From Methyloligella solikamskensis (GTDB taxonomy: Bacteria > Pseudomonadota > Alphaproteobacteria > Rhizobiales > Methyloligellaceae), in NCBI RefSeq assembly GCF_042676065.1, contig NZ_JBHTJO010000001.1:620001-684000 (forward strand): DNA of 64,000 bases. The letters run 5' to 3'. The notes under the pieces were generated by a model, which did no database searches, had not been told where the DNA came from, and saw only the letters and a program-made list of their open reading frames with translations. This document shows positions 18,415 through 27,081 of this stretch, piece after piece (position 1 is the stretch's first letter; each line of letters starts with the position of its first letter). A program made the position numbers and the translations under genes.

Positions 18415-19329
18415 CTAAACGAGGGCGTCCTTGAACTCCTCGGCCACGGTCTCGCGAAACAGGTCGGCGAGGCGCGCAAAGTTGGCTTGCGACGACTTCG
18501 TCTTGCGCCAGAACATGCCGATGGTCCTCGTCAGGCCCCGACGTCCGATGTCGAAGGTCTTAAAGCGCGGATCGTTGCGCACGACACTTCGGACATAGAG
18601 GCCGGGCAGGAGGCTCACGCCCAGACCCGTGGCCATCATCTCCCGCAGGGTGTCGAGGCTGGTGCCTTCGTAATCGAAGCGTATATTGGCGCCCGCCTCC
18701 GCCGCCAGGTTGACCACCAGATCGCGGAGCTGATGGCCGGGCCCTAGGGCCAAAAGATCGACGCCTTCCAGATCGTGGATCGTGATGAGCTTCCGCTGGG
18801 CAAGTTCGTGATCCAGGGGTACGGCGAGGTGGAGCGGTTCTTCGAAAAGGACAGCCTCCTCAAGTCCGCTTTGGGTCACCGGCAATGGCGTGACGATCAC
18901 GTCGTGCAGACCTTCGGCCAGCCCTCGCGGCAGGGTGTGGGGCAGATCCTCCCGCACATAGAGCTTGAGGTGGGGGTAGAGGGCATGCAGGTGCGGAACG
19001 ACTCTGGGCAAGAGATAGGGGCCGATGGTCGAAGGAAGACCCAAACGAACGACACCGCCCATTCCAGAGCCCAGCCGACCGGTGAGATCGCGGATCCGTT
19101 GAGCGTCGCGCAACATGCGGCGCGCGACTTCCACGACTTCGAATCCCAGCGGTGTCACGACGACGTTGGAACGGGACCGCTCCACGAGCTGCGTGCCCAG
19201 GCGCTCTTCGAGAGCCCGGAGCTGCTCGCTCAACGTCGGTTGTGTCACGTGAACGCGTTCCGCCGCGCGACCGAAATGTCCCGTATCGGCGACCGCCACC
19301 AGATATTCCAACTGACGCAGTGTGGGCAT
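18415..19329 (-). CDS. OxyR-like LysR regulator without redox cysteines
   Basis: LysR-type regulator of 304 residues. The winged helix is at residues 1-60 (HFGRAAERVHVTQPTLSEQL, very close to OxyR) and the effector domain at about 92-295. The OxyR peroxide sensor Cys199 lies in a GHCLRD context; here the same place reads GHQLRD with Gln at residue 200, and the whole protein has no Cys. The start at 19329 has AGGAAGGAG upstream; an ATG 20 codons earlier does not. An ATAG-N7-CTAT motif, the OxyR half-site pattern, lies 60 bp upstream, consistent with autoregulation. It probably no longer senses peroxide by disulfide formation. Confidence 0.87.
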   Translation of the reverse strand: MPTLRQLEYLVAVADTGHFGRAAERVHVTQPTLSEQLRALEERLGTQLVERSRSNVVVTPLGFEVVEVARRMLRDAQRIRDLTGRLGSGMGGVVRLGLPSTIGPYLLPRVVPHLHALYPHLKLYVREDLPHTLPRGLAEGLHDVIVTPLPVTQSGLEEAVLFEEPLHLAVPLDHELAQRKLITIHDLEGVDLLALGPGHQLRDLVVNLAAEAGANIRFDYEGTSLDTLREMMATGLGVSLLPGLYVRSVVRNDPRFKTFDIGRRGLTRTIGMFWRKTKSSQANFARLADLFRETVAEEFKDALV

Positions 19330-19387
19330 GGGCTCCTTCCTGCTGATTGCAGCACATGTAAGAACCCCGCGCTGGGAGGCAATCTCC

Positions 19388-19402
19388 ATAGGAAATTCCT
19401 AT
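19388..19402. promoter_or_regulatory. OxyR-type half-site, ATAG-N7-CTAT
   Basis: ATAG at 19388-19391 and CTAT at 19399-19402 are separated by exactly seven bases, the spacing known for OxyR. It lies in the divergent region between the OxyR-like gene and the fasciclin gene. The adjoining second half-site of the full consensus is not seen. Confidence 0.55.
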
Positions 19403-19570
19403 CAGGAATGGGCAGGTTTCCGATGAGGCCAGCGGAGGGGCCATAGGCGCTTCCGATCAAACGAAAGGGCGCTTCCGATTGGCCGTCCGGCGTTGCGACA
19501 CCCACGTCTTCAACTGTCCGAAATCGGTCGGACTCGATGAGCCTAAAGATCAACCAGGAGGACGCTTGAG

Positions 19571-20080
19571 ATGAAGATGTGGAAATCGATTGCTGCCGCT
19601 GCTGTGCTCGGTCTGATTGTTGCGGGGCCTGCCCAGGCAAGTGACAAGTCAGGTGACAAGCAGGCTAACCTCTACGAGCGCGTGGAGAACGATGCTTCGT
19701 TCTCGACGTTCCTGGCAGCCGTGCAAGCCGCCGACATGGCGGATGCTCTCAAGGGCGACGACAGCCTGACGATACTGGCGCCGACGGATGACGCCTTCGC
19801 CAAGCTGCCGGACGGCGAGTTGGACCGGCTGCTGGAGCCGGGCAACAAGGACGAGCTCGCCGCTCTGCTCAAGCACCACATCGTCCCGGGCAGCATCTTC
19901 GCCAGCACCTGGGCGAACGAGAAAGTCACCCTCAAGACAGCGAGCGGCGATGAGATCGTGATCGACGCGACAAGCAGCCCCTTCGTGGTGGGAGACGCTC
20001 ATATCGTGACCAAGAACATCCCGGCGGAGAACGGGATGATCCATGGGATCGACGCGGTGATCCTGCCGCCTTCGTCCTAA
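19571..20080 (+). CDS. Secreted fasciclin (FAS1) domain protein
   Basis: A 169-residue protein with a Sec signal peptide (AAAAVLGLIVAGPAQA, cleavage near residue 24) and one FAS1 domain. The H1 region (SLTILAPTDDAFAKLP) and the H2 region with the YH-like core (LLKHHIVPG and GMIHGIDAVILP) are both present. FAS1 proteins mediate adhesion or surface interactions. AGGAGG lies about seven bases before the ATG. It is divergent from the OxyR-like regulator, with an OxyR-type site between them, and ends at a strong terminator. Confidence 0.92.
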   Translation: MKMWKSIAAAAVLGLIVAGPAQASDKSGDKQANLYERVENDASFSTFLAAVQAADMADALKGDDSLTILAPTDDAFAKLPDGELDRLLEPGNKDELAALLKHHIVPGSIFASTWANEKVTLKTASGDEIVIDATSSPFVVGDAHIVTKNIPAENGMIHGIDAVILPPSS

Positions 20081-20103
20081 CGTTTTTCAGCACCCCGACT
20101 TAC

Positions 20104-20136
20104 GGCCGCCCGTGGATCCGGGCGGCCTCTTTTTTT
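20104..20136 (+). terminator. Rho-independent terminator after the fasciclin gene
   Basis: GGCCGCCCG (20104-20112) pairs with CGGGCGGCC (20119-20127) across a six-base loop, followed by TCTTTTTTTG. Confidence 0.9.
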
Positions 20137-20170
20137 GAGGCAAGGTATCGCTCTTTCTCAGCCGCAGTGG

Positions 20171-21190
20171 CTATCCGCCGCCAATCCTGCCTCTAAGCCG
20201 GAGCTGCATCGGCGGGCGGCCTTCCCACCGTCTCACGGCTCGAACGAAGGCAGAGTGGCTGGTGTAACCAAGCTCGCCCGCAACGGCTCCGATCCGCGCC
20301 GAGCCGGCGCTGAGGAGCTCCTGCGCGCGCTCCCGCCGGGCATCGTCGAGCAGCTTGGAGAAGGTCGTTTCTTCGGCGGCCAGACGCCGCTGCACCGTTC
20401 GCAGACTCAGCCCGCTCGCCTTGGCGAACCTCTCCACCGACGCCGCCCCGTCATCGAGCATCGCGCGGATGAAATGCCGTGCCGTGGTCTCGAAGCGTCC
20501 TTCGGCGCGAAGAGGCCGCCAGTCCTTGGACGGATGCTGCAGTCCGGCACCGCGGGCCGACATCAGGAGTGGGCGGTCTAGTACCGCGTCCGGGACGAAC
20601 ACGGTCAGCCGTCCGGACCGCGCGGGCACGATCCTTTGGCCGAGCTTGCTGGCGAGATGTGCCACGCCGAATTCGGGATGTGGCGTGATCTCGATACGGC
20701 CGAGTGGCTCGCCGGGATATCCGGTCAGCTTGCAGAGGGATCGTATCAGCGTGGCGACATATTGCTGGACGATGTGGAGGGTTGCTGCGTCCAGATCCAA
20801 GGTCATCTGTTCGCTGACGATAACGCCCCCTTGCACTGCAACCACCGAAAAGACTTCGTGGGTGCTGTGGCCGGAGATGGCAGCGCAGAGACGCTTTAGG
20901 GCACCCCGGGGCGTTCCGCCGCCGAGCAGCAAGGCTCCCAACTCACCCAGCTCGGCGATGCTCGTGTCTGAAACGACGCGACAGCCGATATCGGGGCCCT
21001 CCTGACGGCCCATCGTCTTCATGCAGGCAAGCACCCCGGTCAGCGCTACGAGCTGATCCGGAACCTCCCAAGGGGCGTCGGCCAAGCCTGCCTGTTGAAG
21101 CAATTCGTCGATAGGGCGGCCGTTATCGTGCTGCCATCGGACAAAGGGCGAGATGTCGGCGGCACGGACAAGAGGAAAAGCGGACGACAT
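20171..21190 (-). CDS. AraC-family regulator with AraC-type arabinose-binding-like N-domain
   Basis: A 339-residue regulator. The N-terminal ligand domain resembles the Arabinose_bd type (about residues 20-200), and the C-terminal double helix-turn-helix lies at about 235-335 (SLRTVQRRLAAEETTFSKLL and the ELGYTSHSAFVRAVRRWEG signature). It is divergent from a DUF1254/DUF1214 gene, with 244 bp between the start codons. AraC proteins of this layout commonly control an adjacent catabolic or stress gene, so that neighbour is the likely target. Confidence 0.92.
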   Translation of the reverse strand: MSSAFPLVRAADISPFVRWQHDNGRPIDELLQQAGLADAPWEVPDQLVALTGVLACMKTMGRQEGPDIGCRVVSDTSIAELGELGALLLGGGTPRGALKRLCAAISGHSTHEVFSVVAVQGGVIVSEQMTLDLDAATLHIVQQYVATLIRSLCKLTGYPGEPLGRIEITPHPEFGVAHLASKLGQRIVPARSGRLTVFVPDAVLDRPLLMSARGAGLQHPSKDWRPLRAEGRFETTARHFIRAMLDDGAASVERFAKASGLSLRTVQRRLAAEETTFSKLLDDARRERAQELLSAGSARIGAVAGELGYTSHSAFVRAVRRWEGRPPMQLRLRGRIGGG

Positions 21191-21434
21191 GGGGCTGCCT
21201 CGCTTGTCGGCTCAACAGCCATGATCTTGGGGGAAATGTCTGCCGTGCGGCAATCAATTTCGTGGCGCGAAATGCGAAATTTTCTTTCTCCCGGCCGGTA
21301 AAATCGGAAGAGCGAATATTGGCGAGCCGCCTTCTTCATTTCCGGCGGCCAAGGATTTTCAGGAGAGTGGGAGCGAATCCCAATCCGGGCGACCTCCCCT
21401 CAAGCTGAAGGAATGCAAGGGAGGGAGTGAACAA

Positions 21435-23057
21435 ATGAAAATAGGGCTATTGGCCGCCACGACTTTGGCGGCTGGGGTCGCGCTATGGACCGCGTGTCCT
21501 GCCGCGGTCATGGCGCAGGGCTCGAAACAGTCGCTGGAGTCCATTTCGACACCGGACAAGGTTGAGAGCCGGATCGGCACGCTGAAGTTCAAGGACGGCG
21601 CACCGGACGCTGAGACCTCCGCTAAGGTCTACGATAATCTCGACTTCACTTACGCGTTCCGGGCCTTCACCGACACGTTCAAAGGCGTCAGCATGCAGGC
21701 GCTGCTGGAAGGGTTCGAGGCGGCGGGAATCGAGGACAACGAGATCCTCTTGTTTTCCGAGCTCATGGATTCAGAGTCGCTGTTTCTGACTGCGAATGCG
21801 GACACCGTCTACTATGTCGGTTTCCTCAACCTCTCCGACGGGCCGATGGTCGTGGAGACGCCGCCGGACGCGCTTGGCACGTTCGACGATATGTGGTTCC
21901 GCTGGGTCATCGACTTCGGCCGCCCGGGACCGGATCGCGGCGAGGGCGGCAAATATCTGATCGTTGGGCCCGGGTATGACGGCTACCTGCCCGAGGACGG
22001 CTTCTACGTTGCCCACTCGAAGACGAACCGCGTGGTTATTCTCGGCCGCTCGTTTCTCACCAACGACGATCCGGCGCCGACCGTCAAAGTCATCAAGGAC
22101 AATCTGAAGATCTATCCTTACGCGCCGGGTGGCGTCGGCATGTCGATCGCCCGCTATCTCGAAGGCGGGGTTCAGCTCGGCCGGAATGCCGAGCCCAAGA
22201 TGCCCGTCTTCCACGAAGGGTCGGGGCTTGCCATCAACACGATCCCGCCGAACGATTTCAGCTATTACGAGATGCTGGACCGGCTCGTGCAGAGCGAGCC
22301 TGCTACGGTCCTCGATCCCGAGCTTATGGGGCCGATCGCGGCCATCGGCATCAAGAAGGGCGAAGCGTTCGAGCTGGACGACAGGATGACGAAGATCCTG
22401 AAGGAAGCGGTCGCGGTAGCCAACGCGACCGGCCGCACGCTCGGCTTCGCGCCGCGCGATCCGGATTGGTTCTTCTATGAAAACTCCAATTGGTGGAATC
22501 CGCTCTTCGCCGGCGGCTACAATTTCGAGACGCCGCTGCCGGAGATCACCAAGGACGGCGCCAAGCCGTATCCGCCGACGGGTTACAAGCAGAACGATGC
22601 GCGGACGTCGTTCTTCTACGACGCCACGGGAATTACGCCGGCGATGGCGATGCGGCTGACCGGCGTCGGATCGCAATATCTCTTCGCGACCAAGGACGCG
22701 AACGGCGACTGGTTCGATGGCGCGAAGACCTACAACGTGACACTCCCCAAGGACATTCCAGCCGCGGCCTTCTGGTCCTTTACCCTCTACGACAACCAGA
22801 CACGCTCAATGCTGAAGACGCCGCAGAAATATCCGCGTCCGGGCTCGCAGAACTACCCGTCGCCGGCCGCCGAGGCAGCAGAAGACGGCTCGACGACCAT
22901 CTGGTTTTCGCCCCAGCAGCCCGATGGCGTTGCACGCGGCAACTGGATCCAGACGGACCCCGAGAAGGGCTGGGTCACCCTCCTTCGGCTTTACAGCCCG
23001 CTGGCGTCGTTCTTCGATAAGAGCTGGCAGCCGAGCGAGATCGAGCCGGTGAACTAG
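21435..23057 (+). CDS. Secreted DUF1254/DUF1214 domain protein
   Basis: A 540-residue protein with a signal peptide (LLAATTLAAGVALWTACPAA, ending at MAQG). The DUF1254 region (about 75-190; NADTVYYVGFLNLSDGP) precedes a DUF1214 region near the C-terminus (about 400-510; ALFWSFTLYDNQTRSM type, here AAFWSFTLYDNQTRS). GGGAGGGAG precedes the ATG. The biochemical function of the family is not known; some members are linked to the degradation or transport of aromatic compounds. Control by the divergent AraC regulator is inferred. Confidence 0.88.
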   Translation: MKIGLLAATTLAAGVALWTACPAAVMAQGSKQSLESISTPDKVESRIGTLKFKDGAPDAETSAKVYDNLDFTYAFRAFTDTFKGVSMQALLEGFEAAGIEDNEILLFSELMDSESLFLTANADTVYYVGFLNLSDGPMVVETPPDALGTFDDMWFRWVIDFGRPGPDRGEGGKYLIVGPGYDGYLPEDGFYVAHSKTNRVVILGRSFLTNDDPAPTVKVIKDNLKIYPYAPGGVGMSIARYLEGGVQLGRNAEPKMPVFHEGSGLAINTIPPNDFSYYEMLDRLVQSEPATVLDPELMGPIAAIGIKKGEAFELDDRMTKILKEAVAVANATGRTLGFAPRDPDWFFYENSNWWNPLFAGGYNFETPLPEITKDGAKPYPPTGYKQNDARTSFFYDATGITPAMAMRLTGVGSQYLFATKDANGDWFDGAKTYNVTLPKDIPAAAFWSFTLYDNQTRSMLKTPQKYPRPGSQNYPSPAAEAAEDGSTTIWFSPQQPDGVARGNWIQTDPEKGWVTLLRLYSPLASFFDKSWQPSEIEPVN

Positions 23058-23163
23058 GAGGCGGTGTCGACGGAAGCGGACGGCCTCCAATTTTCGCTTA
23101 TGCCGAGAAGACAGCAGATTAGAATAGTCTGGTCGGGCGTACGGGGAAGGCCAGGGGCGCGAG

Positions 23164-23841
23164 ATGGATGCGAAGCTAAGCGAGTTGCGGGAGCGATGGC
23201 GTGATCCGATCCTCACCGCGCTCACCATCATGCTCTGCTTGCTACTCTTCGTGCTCGCGCCGCTTCGCGCGGAGCGGATCCCCGGCGCGCAAGAAGCAGG
23301 CTTTGCGCTTGTTGCGGTGCTCACCGGGGCGGTGCTTCTCCTGACAGGAAAGCGCTATGCGATCTGGGCGCTCGTCACGGCCATCCTGTTCGCAGGCTTC
23401 GCCGCGATCCACCGGCTCATACAGCCATCCATGCTGGACGTGTATCTCGATGCCGCTGCGTGGCTGCTCCTGAGCCTCGCGCTGATTTTGGAGGTCGGGC
23501 GCACGGTGTTCGGCCCGGGGCGGGTGACCTATCACCGGGTCGTCGGCGCGGTTCTGCTCTACCTGGCGGTGGGGCTCGGCTTCGCGGCCGTCTTTGCCTT
23601 CATCGGGGCTGCGTCGGACAAGGCGTTCTCGGGCTTCGTCGTGAGCGACAGCGCGAACCTCGCCGACGTGCTGATCTATTTCAGCTTTGGCGTGCTAACC
23701 GGCATCGGTTCCGGCGACATCACCGCGCTGCACCCGATCGCGCGCAGCATCGTGCTTCTCGAAGCCATGTTCGGACAGCTCTACCCGGCCACCCTGCTGG
23801 CGCGGATCGTCACCCTGGAGATCGAGGACAGGCGGATCTAG
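23164..23841 (+). CDS. Potassium-channel-like membrane protein (ion_trans_2 pore)
   Basis: A 225-residue protein with about four N-terminal helices followed by a pore unit at about 170-215. The filter-like sequence TGIGSGDI aligns with the TVGYGD class but has Ser where Tyr is usual and is followed by a long last helix. There is no RCK domain. Ion selectivity is therefore uncertain. It is the last gene before the tRNA remnant and marks the left border of the mobile element. Confidence 0.78.
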   Translation: MDAKLSELRERWRDPILTALTIMLCLLLFVLAPLRAERIPGAQEAGFALVAVLTGAVLLLTGKRYAIWALVTAILFAGFAAIHRLIQPSMLDVYLDAAAWLLLSLALILEVGRTVFGPGRVTYHRVVGAVLLYLAVGLGFAAVFAFIGAASDKAFSGFVVSDSANLADVLIYFSFGVLTGIGSGDITALHPIARSIVLLEAMFGQLYPATLLARIVTLEIEDRRI

Positions 23842-23865
23842 GCATTCGCGCGGACGATCAGAAGA

Positions 23866-23915
23866 TGGTGACCCCGGCTGGATTCGAACCAGCGACCCTC
23901 AGATTAGGAATCTGT
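23866..23915 (-). pseudogene. 3' half of tRNA-Arg(CCU), attachment-site remnant
   Basis: Read on the minus strand, this shows the anticodon loop TTCCTAA (anticodon CCT), a 4-5 bp anticodon stem, a variable loop, a perfect T-arm (GCTGG-TTCGAAT-CCAGC), the acceptor 3' strand CGGGGTC, discriminator A and CCA. The sequence beyond 23915 does not form a D-arm or a 5' acceptor strand, so only the 3' half exists. An integrase gene starts 170 bp away, so this is best read as an att site left by integration into a tRNA gene. The intact tRNA expected at the far end was not found in the window. Confidence 0.8.
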
Positions 23916-24084
23916 ACGATAGGCCTATAGCAATGTATGGGCAAGCCAATTTTCTTAGGAAAAACAAAGGCGGCTTTCGATATCGATGCGGCTCATTCCG
24001 GCGTCTTTCGGCAAATGTGGTTGCTAATTGGTAGCTATTTTGTAGCAATGGACCGTGTTTGTTCTCTCTGCTGAGGGCGATGAA

Positions 24085-25302
24085 ATGAGCGGTCGGCTGA
24101 CACGGAATGCGCTGAAGAAAATGGCTCCCGGAGACCTTCTTTGGGACAGTGAGCTCAAGGGCTTCGGTGCACGCCGCCAGAGGAATGCGACGACATTCTG
24201 CCTAAAGTGCAGGGTCAGGGGACGACAGCGCTGGTATTCCATCGGACGCCTTGGCAGCCCCTGGACGCTGGAGACGGCCCGGCGTGAAGCGCTGCGACTA
24301 TTGCTTAGCATCGCCGACGGCGAAGAGCCCGTAACTCGCAATACCGACAAGCGGCCCGCGACCGTCGCCGAAGGCATTGAGCAGTATCTCGAAGAGCACG
24401 GACCCAAGCTCAAGCCGAGTACGCGCGCAGAGTACACGCGCCTCTGCAGACTCCAGATCATCCCAAAACTCGGCAAGCTCAAGCTCGACGAGGACATGCA
24501 CCGGGAGGTTGGCCGGCTTCATAGCGGCTTAGCCTCGACCCCCCGCCAGGCGAACCATGTCCTCATGGTCTTCTCAAGCTTCATCAGCTGGACTGAAGCG
24601 AACAAACTCCGGGAGGAGGGCAAAAACCCATGCAGAGGGATCGTAAAATATCGGGAGGCAAGGCGGGAGCGCTACCTTTCAGGAGAGGAGCTTGGACGCA
24701 TCGGCAACGCGCTCGCACGACGGGATGCGGCCGGCGATGAAAGCCCCTTCTCTATCGCTGCCGTCCGACTGCTAATCCTCACCGGCGCTCGCCTAAGCGA
24801 GATCCTCACATTGAAATGGTCATACGTTGACATCCCAAGACGCCAACTGCGCCTGCCGGACTCCAAGACGGGGGCAAAGGTCATCCGGCTCAATGACGCG
24901 GCGCTCACCGTATTGAAAGCCGTTCCGAGAGTAGCCGGAAATCCCTTCGTGATCGTCGGCGAGAAACATGAGAGCCACATGGTAAACCTGCAAAAGCCTT
25001 GGCGACGCATTCGTCGGGAGGCTGGGCTCGACGATGTTCGCTTGCATGACCTCCGTCATTCCTATGCGAGCGTCGCGGCCGAACTTGGCGGGTCATTGCC
25101 GATGATCGGCAAGCTGCTGGGTCACAAGCATTCTCAGACCACGGCGCGTTACGCCCACCTAGCCGAAGACCCGATCGACCATCTCAACGAAGAGATTGGC
25201 GGCCGTATCGCAGCGGCGCTGTCGTCGGACATCGTGCCGCAACCGCGCAACAGTGCGGAGGACGATAGGCTGCCAAACGCAAACCGGTTGCGCACAGAAT
25301 GA
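24085..25302 (+). CDS. Tyrosine recombinase / site-specific integrase
   Basis: A 405-residue integrase with an N-terminal arm-binding DUF4102-like part (FGARRQRNATTFCLKCRVRG), a SAM-like core-binding domain (about 95-190) and the catalytic domain. Catalytic residues are visible: Arg in TGARLSEIL, HxLR in LHDLRHSYAS, His in LLGHKHSQTT and the nucleophile Tyr in TARYAHL. GAGGG stands seven bases before the ATG at 24085; a GTG at 24055 is less likely. Its position beside the tRNA-Arg fragment identifies it as the enzyme that integrates this element. Confidence 0.93.
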   Translation: MSGRLTRNALKKMAPGDLLWDSELKGFGARRQRNATTFCLKCRVRGRQRWYSIGRLGSPWTLETARREALRLLLSIADGEEPVTRNTDKRPATVAEGIEQYLEEHGPKLKPSTRAEYTRLCRLQIIPKLGKLKLDEDMHREVGRLHSGLASTPRQANHVLMVFSSFISWTEANKLREEGKNPCRGIVKYREARRERYLSGEELGRIGNALARRDAAGDESPFSIAAVRLLILTGARLSEILTLKWSYVDIPRRQLRLPDSKTGAKVIRLNDAALTVLKAVPRVAGNPFVIVGEKHESHMVNLQKPWRRIRREAGLDDVRLHDLRHSYASVAAELGGSLPMIGKLLGHKHSQTTARYAHLAEDPIDHLNEEIGGRIAAALSSDIVPQPRNSAEDDRLPNANRLRTE

Positions 25303-25439
25303 GCACGTCATGTTGTCAGAAGCGGCGAACGGCGCCTAATCTGCCTGCAAGGTACAGCTGGGAAGCCAGGGCCCTGTCGGTGATAGCGAGAGCTACGCTG
25401 GAGGACGCCTCGTCGAGTGGCGTCCTTTTTTGTGGTGTG

Positions 25440-25742
25440 TCAGTTGCTGGCACTCGGCCTGCGACCGTCCTCGACGATATCCCCATCCTCGATTTTCCAG
25501 CCGTCGTTCTTCAATGCCTTGAGGATGAGGTAGCGGAGCGTGGAGCGCGACTTGGCGGCTTCAATGCGCATGGCCTGCGCGAGATAGTCCGGCACGTCCG
25601 TTCGGATGGTGACGGACGGGGCGCGAGGTTTTGTCTTCCGCGTCAGAGTTGGGACGCCTCGGGACTTGGCGTAGGCGTCGAGAGTGTCGTCGTCGGCCTT
25701 TGGGAGGTCAAGCGATGAGAAGTTCGGCTTGGCGTTGCTCAT
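25440..25742 (-). CDS. Small ParA-partner protein, ribbon-helix-helix-like
   Basis: A 100-residue protein whose start overlaps the parA stop in an ATGA arrangement, so the two are translated together. The centre (APSVTIRTDVPDYLAQAMRI) and the following helix look like a ribbon-helix-helix DNA-binding unit. Many plasmids place a small centromere-binding protein directly after ParA; that role is inferred from position and fold type, not from a recognised family. Confidence 0.7.
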   Translation of the reverse strand: MSNAKPNFSSLDLPKADDDTLDAYAKSRGVPTLTRKTKPRAPSVTIRTDVPDYLAQAMRIEAAKSRSTLRYLILKALKNDGWKIEDGDIVEDGRRPSASN

Positions 25743-26449
25743 GCGGCTTTGGCTTTCGTTGGTTGGGACAGAACCGCCAAAACCTCGTCGACGATGGCGT
25801 CCAGCTCGGCGATAGCTTTCTTCACTGGCGCCCTTCCCTTGTCCGCCAAATGCGGTGGCATGCCGGAGATGAAGATCTCGCGGTAGGGAGCGCGACGCAT
25901 CATCAGATTGCTGAAGCGTTTGATGGCGGAACCATCGAGTTCGGCCAACGCGTGACGCTGGTAGAGGGGATCAAGCGAGTCGGCCTCGTTGACCAGGAGG
26001 CGGTGAGCGATAGACGAGCCGAAGCGCTGGTTGAAGGCATTGACTTCGCCCAGAAGCTTAGCCGCTTCGCGCAGGTCGGGTTCGGAGAGCTTCGCCGGCG
26101 TCACCACCAGGTCCGATGCTGCGATGGCCTTGATCATGGTGGCCTCGTAGGCGCCGGCCACGTCAATCAAAATTGTGTCGGCCCCTCCGGCTTTTGCCGC
26201 AAGCAGGGTCTGATTGAAGTTTTCAGGGTCGACCTTCAGCACGGTGATGCCGGTCAGGGACGCGCCATGCTGCTGATGCCAGCGATAGAGTGTCTGGTTC
26301 TGATCAAGGTCGAGGATCGCAACCTCCCCTCCCCGGCTCGCCAGCGCGCCGGCGATTGCAGCGCAGACTGTAGATTTGCCCACGCCTCCCTTGGAAGAGG
26401 CGAAAGTCATGACGCGTTGAGCGATGTCGGGTCGGTTGCGGGTGTTCAT
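25739..26449 (-). CDS. parA: ParA/VirC1-like partitioning ATPase
   Basis: A 236-residue MinD/ParA-type ATPase. The deviant Walker A motif is SSKGGVGKST (residues 18-27), the A' motif ILDLDQNQ and the Walker B region TILIDVAG. The length and lack of an N-terminal helix-turn-helix fit small ParA (type Ib) or VirC1. It would segregate or position the element's DNA together with the small downstream partner. No clear ribosome-binding site precedes its ATG. Together with the integrase and the Rep/iteron region it gives the element plasmid-like maintenance functions. Confidence 0.9.
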   Translation of the reverse strand: MNTRNRPDIAQRVMTFASSKGGVGKSTVCAAIAGALASRGGEVAILDLDQNQTLYRWHQQHGASLTGITVLKVDPENFNQTLLAAKAGGADTILIDVAGAYEATMIKAIAASDLVVTPAKLSEPDLREAAKLLGEVNAFNQRFGSSIAHRLLVNEADSLDPLYQRHALAELDGSAIKRFSNLMMRRAPYREIFISGMPPHLADKGRAPVKKAIAELDAIVDEVLAVLSQPTKAKAA

Positions 26450-26820
26450 AGAAGAATCATTCGCCGTGCCCTCAGACCGGTCAAGCGGACGAGCCGATCA
26501 TCCCTCCACTTCGCCATGAGGGGTGTTGCACATATGGCAAAGCGGAGGAGCGTCAGCATGCGCATTTGGGGGAGCCGCCATGTGGGCATACGGCGATGCA
26601 GCGGTATAGCGGCATGGACATCCTCACGGACGAGCAAGATGCCGATTGCCTATAAGGATACCTGCACAGGCTTCCGTCCGGAATTACGGCGGCACGGAGG
26701 TGAAGCCATCAGGCAGCATTGCCACCCGGATATATGGCGCAGACAGAAACACGGCCTTCTTTCCGCACGGCGTTCCGGGCTCATGGAGACACGGACAAGT
26801 GTTCGCATGGAGGCCTGGAG
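26450..26820. other. Divergent control region between parA and the RHH gene
   Basis: 371 bp without a convincing gene. A 63-codon minus-strand frame (26446-26637) overlaps the parA start by ATGA but is very basic and unlike any family. An inverted repeat TTGC-N7-GCAA is at 26526-26540, followed by several GCAT/CATG-rich words up to about 26610. These could be binding sites for the RHH proteins or a centromere; the assignment is weak. Confidence 0.4.
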
Positions 26821-27081
26821 ATGAGCCGTTCTTCACGCATTGCGATCTTGCGCGATCGCTTCCGAGGTGTTGCAGACGAAGACGGACAGCGTGACCGGCG
26901 AGCCGACTTTCGCGGAGAACGCGTGCGTCTCAATTTGAGAGTACCGCAGAGCCTGGGGCTTCAGCTCGATGAATTGAAGCGTCTCTCTGGTACCGACAAG
27001 AACGCCTTTTGCGAGCGGGCCATTGAACAGGCGGTGCGCGAAGCGCTCGTTGGCAACCAAGCGGATGGAGGGGGCTCGTGA
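26821..27081 (+). CDS. Ribbon-helix-helix domain protein
   Basis: An 86-residue protein. The part RVRLNLRVPQSLGLQLDELK followed by SGTDKNAFCERAIEQAV has the beta-strand plus two-helix pattern of ribbon-helix-helix regulators. GGAGG lies 11 bases before the ATG at 26821. The next gene starts with GTG inside its stop codon (GTGA overlap), so the membrane protein is translationally coupled to it. It is a candidate repressor of the element's maintenance genes. Confidence 0.7.
   Translation: MSRSSRIAILRDRFRGVADEDGQRDRRADFRGERVRLNLRVPQSLGLQLDELKRLSGTDKNAFCERAIEQAVREALVGNQADGGGS

Noticed and set aside
23057..23094. Terminator after the DUF1254 gene (GGAGGC / GCCTCC with TTTT)
   Set aside because: The stem is only six bases with a large loop, and two bases separate it from a short T-run; too weak to list as a feature.
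23460..23930. A reading frame on the plus strand ending in TPAGFEPATLRLG
   Set aside because: This is the well-known false protein produced by reading through a tRNA gene in antisense; it also overlaps the channel gene in another frame.
26446..26637. A 63-codon minus-strand frame overlapping the parA start by ATGA
   Set aside because: The product is very basic with no recognisable fold and no ribosome-binding site; the overlap alone is not enough.
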